DNA of 64,000 nucleotides from Bacillota bacterium (GTDB lineage: Bacteria > Bacillota_I > Bacilli_A > RF39 > UBA660), in NCBI GenBank assembly GCA_023430885.1, contig JAEYYH010000034.1:12940-76939 (forward strand), given 5' to 3'. Both the position numbers and the translations under genes were made by a program. The notes under the pieces are model-generated. The model was not told where the DNA came from. It saw only the letters and a list, made by a program, of their open reading frames with translations, and made no database searches. The stretch's first letter is position 1. Each line of letters begins with the position of its first letter. Of this stretch, positions 58,425-64,000 are shown one piece after another.

Positions 58425-59526
58425 ATGGAACTAAATGAACTTATAAGTATATATAATACATATCTGTCTCAAAGTGATGAACTATGGAGGTCACTTTGAA
58501 CCTGAAAAAAAGATAAAAAGAATTGAAGAATTAAAACAGATCATGAATGCTCCTGATTTTTGGAATGATAAAAGAAACAGTGAGAAAGTGATTAGTGAAT
58601 TAAATCAACTTCAAAAATCTTTGGATGAAATAAAGAGTTTAAGAGATAAAATAAATAACAATATTGATATGTTAGAAGCTTTAAAAGAAGAAAATGACGA
58701 TGATATTAAAAATTTAATATGTACTGATGTAAACCAAATAAGTGAAGAAATTAGTAATCAAAAAGTAACTATTTACTTAGATAACATTTACGATAAAGAA
58801 GATGCAATAGTAGAAATACATCCAGGGGCAGGTGGAACAGAATCATGCGACTGGGCAAGTATGCTTTATAGAATGTATACTCGTTATTTTGATAAAAAAG
58901 GTTATAAATATGAGGTAATTGAAGAACAACCTGGTGAAGAAGCCGGAATAAAAAATGTTGTAATTTTGGTTAGAGGAATGTACGCTTATGGATATTTAAA
59001 ATCTGAAAAAGGTGTTCATAGGCTAGTTAGAATATCACCATTTGACTCTAATTCAAGAAGGCATACTTCGTTTGCATCTGTTTCTGTATCGCCATTATTT
59101 GAAGATTCTGATATAGATATTGAAATAGATGAGAAAGATATTAGAATTGATGTATATCGTTCTACTGGAAGTGGTGGACAAGGTGTAAATACAACTGATA
59201 GTGCAGTACGTATAACACATCTACCTACTAAAATAGTTGTAACTTGTCAAAATGAACGTAGCCAAATTCAAAATAAAGAAAAAGCAATGGAAGTTTTAAA
59301 AAATAAATTATATGAAATGGAATTACAAAGAAAAAATAAAGAATTACAAGATTTAAAAGGAACTGTGGATGATATCAATTTTGGTTCACAAATAAGAAGC
59401 TATGTTATGTGTCCATATTCGATGGTTAAAGATCATCGTACGAATGCCGAAACAAGTAATGTATCGAAAGTGCTTGATGGAGATTTAGATATGTTTATAA
59501 ATGAGTACTTAGTGAAAGGAAGATAG
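58425..59526 (+). CDS. prfB: Peptide chain release factor 2, with programmed +1 frameshift
   Basis: A 366-residue RF2 made by joining two frames. From the ATG at 58425 (strong TAGGAGGTAAG) 24 codons run to CTT TGA (TGA at 58497). A +1 slip on CTT continues at GAA 58498 with EPEKKIKRIEELK. An internal Shine-Dalgarno GGAGGT sits just before the CTT, as in the classical site, so RF2 controls its own synthesis. Later motifs: GAGGTESCDWASMLYRMYTR and the GGQ loop RSTGSGGQGVNTTDSAVRIT. The RF2-specific SPF tripeptide (ISPFDSNSRR) is present. RF2 confirms UGA as a stop codon. Confidence 0.96.
58488..58499 (+). promoter_or_regulatory. prfB programmed frameshift site
   Basis: Internal Shine-Dalgarno (GGAGGT, 58486-58491), then CTT (58494-58496) and TGA (58497-58499). 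Slippage on CTT moves the ribosome to GAA at 58498. Confidence 0.92.
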
Positions 59527-59527
59527 T

Positions 59528-60412
59528 ATGTTGTTTTTTAAAAAGAAGAATGAAGAGAACATTGTCAAAGAAATTTATAAAAAAGATATATTTAAAAGAA
59601 GTATATCATTTATATTAGGTGTTCTTATCGTCGCACTAGCATTCAATATATTCATGTTACCTAACAACATAGTTTATGGTGTCAGTGGACTTGCCGTTAT
59701 TTGTAAAAAATTATTTGGTTTTGATGTATCACTAGTTATTTTGATAGGTTCATTAATTTTACTTGCAATGAGTTTTGTATTAATGGGGAAGGAAAAGACA
59801 TCAAAAACAGTAATAGGATCACTTATGTATCCACTTTTTGTTAAGGCAACAGAATGGGTTATTCCATATGTTGATTTAGGAAATACAGAGCCATTATTAT
59901 TAGCTTTGTTTGGAGCGGCTATAAGTGGTTTTGGTATGGGACTTATATTTAAGTCAGGATATACAACTGGTGGAACGGACATTTTAAACCAGATAGTAGC
60001 AAAATACTTTAAAATGTCCATCGGTAACTCAATGTTCTTTACCGACGGAATAATAATATTAGGAAGCTTATTTGTATTTGGTTTAGAAAAATTCCTGTAT
60101 TCAGTTGTGTCAATAAGTGTAATCAGTTATATGGCTGATAAAGTTATTCTTGGTATATCCCAGTCTAAGACATTTTACATTATTACGGATCATGAAACAG
60201 CAGTTAAGAAATTCATTATGGCAAATTTAAGCCATGGTATCACAGTAATTGATGCTCGTGGTGGTTATACAGGCAATTTTCAAAAGATGCTTATGTGTAC
60301 ACTGCCAACTAAAGATTATTTTTTGTTGAAAGAAGGATTACAAAGTATTGATCCAGACATATTTTTTATGGTAACAGACGCATATGAAGTTTCAGGTGGA
60401 TTAAAAAGATAA
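59528..60412 (+). CDS. YitT-family membrane protein
   Basis: A 294-residue protein with five or six membrane helices in the first 200 residues (SISFILGVLIVALAFNIFML, GSLILLAMSFVLM, LFGAAISGFGMGLIF, IIILGSLFVFGL) and a cytoplasmic C-terminal DUF2179 domain (residues about 215-290: TFYIITDHETAVKKFIMANL, GGYTGNFQKMLMC). The NIVYGVSGLA and GYTTGGTDIL motifs are typical. Transport role suggested for the family but unproven. Starts one base after prfB with AAGGAAG; likely co-transcribed. Confidence 0.87.
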   Translation: MLFFKKKNEENIVKEIYKKDIFKRSISFILGVLIVALAFNIFMLPNNIVYGVSGLAVICKKLFGFDVSLVILIGSLILLAMSFVLMGKEKTSKTVIGSLMYPLFVKATEWVIPYVDLGNTEPLLLALFGAAISGFGMGLIFKSGYTTGGTDILNQIVAKYFKMSIGNSMFFTDGIIILGSLFVFGLEKFLYSVVSISVISYMADKVILGISQSKTFYIITDHETAVKKFIMANLSHGITVIDARGGYTGNFQKMLMCTLPTKDYFLLKEGLQSIDPDIFFMVTDAYEVSGGLKR

Positions 60413-60434
60413 AGTAGGAAAAGAGGTTGAATAT

Positions 60435-61130
60435 ATGGATTTAATAAGAATGAAAGATGTGAAAAAAACATATAAAACTGGAACAACAGCTTTATATGAT
60501 TTAACACTAAATATTGAAAAAGGTGAATTTGTTTTTGTAATAGGGCATACCGGATGTGGTAAATCTACATTAATAAAAATGTTATATCGAGAAGAAAAAC
60601 CGGATAGTGGTAGCATTAATGTGGGTGGTATAGAAGTATCAAAGCTTAGAAATGGTAAAGTTTATAAACTTAGAAGAAAAATTGGAGTAGTATTTCAAGA
60701 TTTTAAATTATTGCCAAAACTAACAGTTTATGAAAATGTTGCATTTGCACTTGAAATATTTGGTACAACAAAAGCTGAAATATATGAAAAGGTTATCAAA
60801 GTCCTTGATTTAGTAGGTTTAAAAGGAAAAGCGAGAAATTATCCTGATGAATTATCGGGAGGAGAGCAACAAAGAGTTGCTATAGCAAGAGCAATAGTTA
60901 ATGGACCAAAATTATTGATTTGTGATGAACCTACTGGAAACTTAGATGTAAATACAAGTTTTGAAATTATGAGAGTTCTTGAAGAAGTAAATCGTATGGG
61001 AACTACAATAATAATGGTTACACATGATACAGAAATAGTTAATAAATTTAAGAAAAGAGTTATTTTGCTTGATACAGGAAGAATATTAAAAGATTATCCA
61101 GAAGGGACTTATGTACATGAAAGTATTTAG
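60435..61130 (+). CDS. ftsE: Cell-division ABC ATPase FtsE
   Basis: A 231-residue ATPase of the FtsEX complex. Walker A GHTGCGKST near 37-45, Q-loop VVFQDFKLLP near 83, signature LSGGEQQRVAIARAI near 138, Walker B LLICDEPTGNLD near 160 and H-loop MVTHD. The VYKTGTTAL opening and FKLLPKLTVYENVA are FtsE-specific. Together with FtsX it drives peptidoglycan hydrolase activation at the septum or sidewall (known). Ends within the start of ftsX. Confidence 0.93.
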   Translation: MDLIRMKDVKKTYKTGTTALYDLTLNIEKGEFVFVIGHTGCGKSTLIKMLYREEKPDSGSINVGGIEVSKLRNGKVYKLRRKIGVVFQDFKLLPKLTVYENVAFALEIFGTTKAEIYEKVIKVLDLVGLKGKARNYPDELSGGEQQRVAIARAIVNGPKLLICDEPTGNLDVNTSFEIMRVLEEVNRMGTTIIMVTHDTEIVNKFKKRVILLDTGRILKDYPEGTYVHESI

Positions 61131-62016
61131 AATTTTAGGAAGAAATGTTAGAGATTCTTTAAAGGGAGTAGTAAGAAATTTTTCTTTATCACTTGCTTCG
61201 ATTTCTTGTATCACAATTACCCTTATTGTTGTATCAATAGCTATGTTATTAACTTATAATGTAAATAATTTTGCTTCTAATGTTGAGCAAGACGTAACTA
61301 TAGTAGTTTTTATGAATGTAGATATAACTGCTGAACAGACTGATGATGTTTTAGAAAAAATAAAACAAATTGATGGTATAGAAAGTTATACTTATCAATC
61401 TAAGATGCAAATTGCTGAAGAAATGATGGCTGAATCAGATGTATTTAAAAATATTATGGCTGATTGGACAGAAGAAACAAGTCCACTTCAACCAACATAT
61501 CAAATCAAAGTAGAAGATATAAATAAAATAGGGTCAGTTGCTAAACAAATTGAAAATATTGATTATGTTGAAACTGTAAAATACGGTGAAGGCATGATTG
61601 AGCAATTAGTTTCAGTGTTTGATGTGGTAAGACAAATTAGTATTGGTATAGTTATAGCTCTTATCATAGTAACTGCTTTCTTAATAACTAATACAATTAA
61701 AATAACTATTTTTTCAAGAAAAAATGAGATTGATATAATGCGTTTAGTAGGTGCATCTAATATTAATATAAAAATACCTTTTATACTTGAAGGATTAGTA
61801 TTAGGAATAATTGGATCAATAATTCCAATTATGTTAACTACCTATGGTTACACAACTTTATATAATAATTTTGATGGTAAAGTATTATCTTCATTTATTA
61901 AATTGGTTGAACCAACAATGTTTATTTATAAACTATCAGGCTTGCTTGTTGCAATAGGAATTGCTGTAGGTATGTTTGGAAGTTGGAGAGCTGTTAGAAA
62001 GCACTTAAAGATTTAA
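61117..62016 (+). CDS. ftsX: Cell-division membrane protein FtsX
   Basis: A 299-residue protein with four membrane helices: first at about 20-45, then an external loop of about 130 residues (QDVTIVVFMNVDI ... GIESYTYQSKMQIAEEM), and three C-terminal helices with NTIKITIFSRKNEIDIMRLV. The start overlaps ftsE; ATGs at 61111 and 61117 both fit, and I chose 61117 for its spacing from GAAGGG. FtsX passes the ATPase signal to an extracellular hydrolase partner. The next gene overlaps its stop. Confidence 0.92.
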   Translation: MKVFRILGRNVRDSLKGVVRNFSLSLASISCITITLIVVSIAMLLTYNVNNFASNVEQDVTIVVFMNVDITAEQTDDVLEKIKQIDGIESYTYQSKMQIAEEMMAESDVFKNIMADWTEETSPLQPTYQIKVEDINKIGSVAKQIENIDYVETVKYGEGMIEQLVSVFDVVRQISIGIVIALIIVTAFLITNTIKITIFSRKNEIDIMRLVGASNINIKIPFILEGLVLGIIGSIIPIMLTTYGYTTLYNNFDGKVLSSFIKLVEPTMFIYKLSGLLVAIGIAVGMFGSWRAVRKHLKI

Positions 62017-62978
62017 TGAGTAAAAAAGATAAAATATTAATATTTTTTGTGTTTATGGCAGCGGCAATACCTATTGTTATAAATGAAATTAATATAAGGC
62101 CCAAATTAAATTTAATTAATGATGTTAAAAAAATACTAAAAAATATCGATAGTTATGAACTTGCTGAAGATGGTGTAGCTGAAGAATTCATAATTAATGA
62201 TGGCTATACTATACATAGTGATGAATATTATGTAAAAGGTACTGGAGTTATATTTATGGATAAAAGTAATTCTGTATTTTTAAATCGCGATGGTATGTGT
62301 GCCATGAAAGTTCCATATTCAGAGGATATTATGATTCAGTATGAGGAATGCCCGGTATATCGTCTATTTAATGGTATAAAAACACCAATTGTAACTGATG
62401 ATTCAGGTCTATATAAAAAAGCGGATAAGTATATCTATAAAGGCAATGATCTAGACAATTACATAATGTATAATAATGAATTGTGGAATATCGTAAGCTT
62501 CGATAATGGTAATATAAAAATTATTAAAAATAGTTATGATATTATTAGCTACAACAGTATCGAGGAACTATACTCTAAATTAAATACTAAATATTCTGCT
62601 TTTTTAAGTAATGAATTGATTCAAAAGAATGTATGGGATATTGAAAGTTTAAATTTAAACGATTCCAATATTATTCAAATAGAAAAAACGCTTGAATCAA
62701 AAATAGGCTTATTAAGTACAAGTGATTACATAAATAGTTTATTAAATGATTATAAAATTGAAGATAATTCTATAATTATAAGTGAATCATCTTATCTAAC
62801 AAGAGAGATGGTTCTGAGTACTAATAATGCTTATTTAAACAAGAATAATAATATTTATATAGATAGTACCAAAAATGTAGATAAGGTATGTCCAGTAATA
62901 GTATTGTCAGAAAATGCAGTTGTTACTTCTGGAACTGGTACTAAAAAAGATCCATATATTTTAAAGAAAGCAAATTGA
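62016..62978 (+). CDS. Exported protein coupled to ftsX, unknown (DUF6273-like end)
   Basis: A 320-residue protein with a signal/anchor helix (about residues 7-23) and an external remainder. Near residue 150 begins KGNDLDNYIMYNNELWNIVS, then GLLSTSDYINSLL near 228, and the end is VCPVIVLSENAVVTSGTGTK then KDPYIL. This 'WxIV ... GLL..xDYxNS ... P-V-I-x-L ... SGTGTxxDPY' layout recalls DUF6273-type external domains in Firmicutes (impression). The ATG overlaps the ftsX stop (TAATG). So it is a candidate external partner of FtsEX. It is last in the operon; its stop lies in the terminator. Confidence 0.7.
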   Translation: MSKKDKILIFFVFMAAAIPIVINEINIRPKLNLINDVKKILKNIDSYELAEDGVAEEFIINDGYTIHSDEYYVKGTGVIFMDKSNSVFLNRDGMCAMKVPYSEDIMIQYEECPVYRLFNGIKTPIVTDDSGLYKKADKYIYKGNDLDNYIMYNNELWNIVSFDNGNIKIIKNSYDIISYNSIEELYSKLNTKYSAFLSNELIQKNVWDIESLNLNDSNIIQIEKTLESKIGLLSTSDYINSLLNDYKIEDNSIIISESSYLTREMVLSTNNAYLNKNNNIYIDSTKNVDKVCPVIVLSENAVVTSGTGTKKDPYILKKAN

Positions 62979-62990
62979 TTTGCTTTTTTT
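62967..62990 (+). terminator. Terminator containing the stop codon of 62016-62978
   Basis: AAAGCAAA-ttga-TTTGCTTT stem followed by T run; the TGA stop spans the loop. Confidence 0.85.
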
Positions 62991-63045
62991 GTTATTAATA
63001 AATAAATTTAAAATTATTAAAAATTATTAAATAGACCTGTATCAA

Positions 63046-63074
63046 TTGACTTCAACTTTTTTTTTGAGTATAAT
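63046..63074 (+). promoter_or_regulatory. Promoter of the last gene pair
   Basis: TTGACT (63046-63051), 17-nt spacer, TATAAT (63069-63074). It leaves a roughly 110-nt leader, long for this window, with an imperfect hairpin (GGCATATAAT / GTTATAAGCC, 63128-63157). Confidence 0.75.
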
Positions 63075-63189
63075 TTAAACTATAGTAGAATATGCCATAT
63101 ATTATAAAAGTAAGTGTTTAAGTAATTGGCATATAATAATCTTTTTATGTTATAAGCCCTAAAAAAATATAGAAATATGGAGTAGAAGT

Positions 63190-63603
63190 ATGAGTCAAAA
63201 TAAAAAATTAATCACGGCAATTTTAATAGTTTTAATCGTTATTGTAGTTATAATAACGGTGATAGTTAATATTAATAAGAAGTCAAATGAGAAGACTGAA
63301 ACAACAATAAAAGATAATGTAGCTGAGGAAGATGTAGTTATTGAGGATGTAACTTTTAGTGAAATCACAAAAGTATATGATGGAGGTATAACAAATCTGT
63401 CAGCAAAAATGTTAAATAATACAAAAGAGGTTAAAAATTTTACAGTTCAAATAGTTTTAAAAGATGAAACTGGAAAAGAAGTAAAATCAATGATGCAAGT
63501 AGTAGAAAATCTAGAGCCAGGAAGAGTAAAGGTATTCACAACAGGAATAGCAGGAGACTATTCAAATATAAAAAATATAGAATTTAAAGTAGTAGAGGGG
63601 TAA
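63190..63603 (+). CDS. Membrane-anchored FxLYD-like protein
   Basis: A 137-residue protein: a hydrophobic anchor (about 7-27), a charged linker and a beta-sandwich-like domain. That domain has VTFSEITKVYDGGITNLSAK, MLNNTKEVKNFTVQIVLKDE and VENLEPGRVKVFTTGI. The layout of the FxLYD family (known in cell-surface proteins) is the best fit. The lipoprotein at 28949 shares the same order of elements. GGAGTAG precedes the ATG. The next gene starts 6 nt after the stop. Confidence 0.68.
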   Translation: MSQNKKLITAILIVLIVIVVIITVIVNINKKSNEKTETTIKDNVAEEDVVIEDVTFSEITKVYDGGITNLSAKMLNNTKEVKNFTVQIVLKDETGKEVKSMMQVVENLEPGRVKVFTTGIAGDYSNIKNIEFKVVEG

Positions 63604-63609
63604 AAGAAA

Positions 63610-64000
63610 ATGAAAAAAGTAATTATAATAGTAAGTGCCATTGTTATATTAGGAGTAACGTATATATTATTTAATTTAAATAAAAAGGATAAAGAAGAAA
63701 CACCATACACAGTTATAAGCTTAGCAGAACTTTTTCCAGATAAGGAAATGACACAAAATTTCAAAGATGCAAATGGAGAATATAAAGTTACTGTGTCTAA
63801 ACCGGTTGTAGCAGATGGAGTAACTACAGTAAAAACAAGTTATGATATAAGAGGAGAAGAAGACGAAAAAACAACTTTAAATACAACATATGTAATAACA
63901 AATGAAAAGGTAGTTGAATCAGGGGAGTATGTAACAGATGGAAAAGTAGTTTCAGTTATATATCCAAGTGAAATAATAGTAGGAGTTCCATATGTGAATA
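63610..64000 (+). CDS. Membrane-anchored hypothetical protein (3' end outside window)
   Basis: 130 codons are visible: an N-terminal anchor (KKVIIIVSAIVILGVTYILF) and an external beta-rich stretch with ELFPDKEMTQNF and SKPVVADGVTTVKTSYDIRG. The reading frame is open to the window end, so the gene is cut here. It is linked to the FxLYD protein by a 6-nt gap and probably forms one unit with it. No family recognised. Confidence 0.6.
   Translation, partial: MKKVIIIVSAIVILGVTYILFNLNKKDKEETPYTVISLAELFPDKEMTQNFKDANGEYKVTVSKPVVADGVTTVKTSYDIRGEEDEKTTLNTTYVITNEKVVESGEYVTDGKVVSVIYPSEIIVGVPYVN

Noticed and set aside
63190..64000. Horizontally acquired end of window
   Set aside because: A-ending codons looked more uniform than upstream, but the stretch is too short to judge and no mobile-element signs are present.

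Overview
The window is a strongly AT-rich chromosome segment of a low-GC Gram-positive bacterium. UGA is read as stop: genes end in TGA, tryptophan is TGG throughout, and a release factor 2 gene with its classical +1 frameshift is present. It is therefore not a Mycoplasma/Spiroplasma-type genome, despite its base composition and compact layout. A small acid-soluble spore protein gene, yunB, a Tyr/Asn/Gly-rich coat-like protein and a possible coat-kinase-like protein point to an endospore former. Class III ribonucleotide reductase, desulfoferrodoxin, CDGSH and CoA-dehydratase-activator proteins point to an anaerobe. The best guess is an uncultivated Bacilli lineage near the Erysipelotrichia/Mollicutes (RF39-like); this is inference, with no phylogeny behind it.

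Layout. 1-3.4 kb: trpS end, a HelD-like helicase, a possible coat-kinase-like protein, an Nfu Fe-S protein and an S1-domain RNA-binding protein. 3.4-4.8 kb: two tRNA operons of six genes each, both with strong extended -10 promoters. 4.8-9.8 kb: small membrane proteins and an ABC exporter of the MacB/FtsX type. 9.9-15 kb: an accessory stretch with an Imm5-like protein and its unknown partner, sspF, a candidate antisense-strand small RNA, a HAD nucleotidase, a flavodoxin and a signal-less Cu/Zn SOD. 15.2-22.9 kb: one giant cyclic beta-1,2-glucan synthase-like gene. 23-26.6 kb: TerC, a double-CDGSH protein, desulfoferrodoxin, an alpha/beta hydrolase and DUF5661. 26.7-36.3 kb: a 640-residue unknown, tRNA-Ala, lipoproteins, a metallophosphoesterase, the coat-like protein, an M29 aminopeptidase, a degenerate deacetylase and a zinc-ribbon/TPM pair. 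36.3-39.6 kb: a U32 protease-family protein and a NodB deacetylase. 39.6-40.3 kb: a decayed membrane-protein gene and an A-tract region. 40.2-43.4 kb: a class III ribonucleotide reductase operon with a perfect LexA-type box upstream and the glycyl-radical domain on a separate 60-residue ORF. 43.4-47.5 kb: yunB, a DUF4015 glycosidase-like protein, yutD, an NrtR-like regulator and a pilin-like protein. 47.5-52 kb: the str operon rpsL-rpsG-fusA-tuf. 52-56.2 kb: a FemX-like ligase, then a three-gene operon of a dehydratase-activator ATPase with two COG3580/COG3581-like proteins. 56.3-63 kb: topA, prfB, yitT, ftsE, ftsX and an ftsX-coupled exported protein. 63-64 kb: two membrane-anchored proteins, the last cut by the window end.

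Regulation is very compact. At least seven genes have a TATAAT box only 16-21 nt before the start codon, leaving room for little more than a Shine-Dalgarno. Many Rho-independent terminators contain the stop codon of the gene they end.
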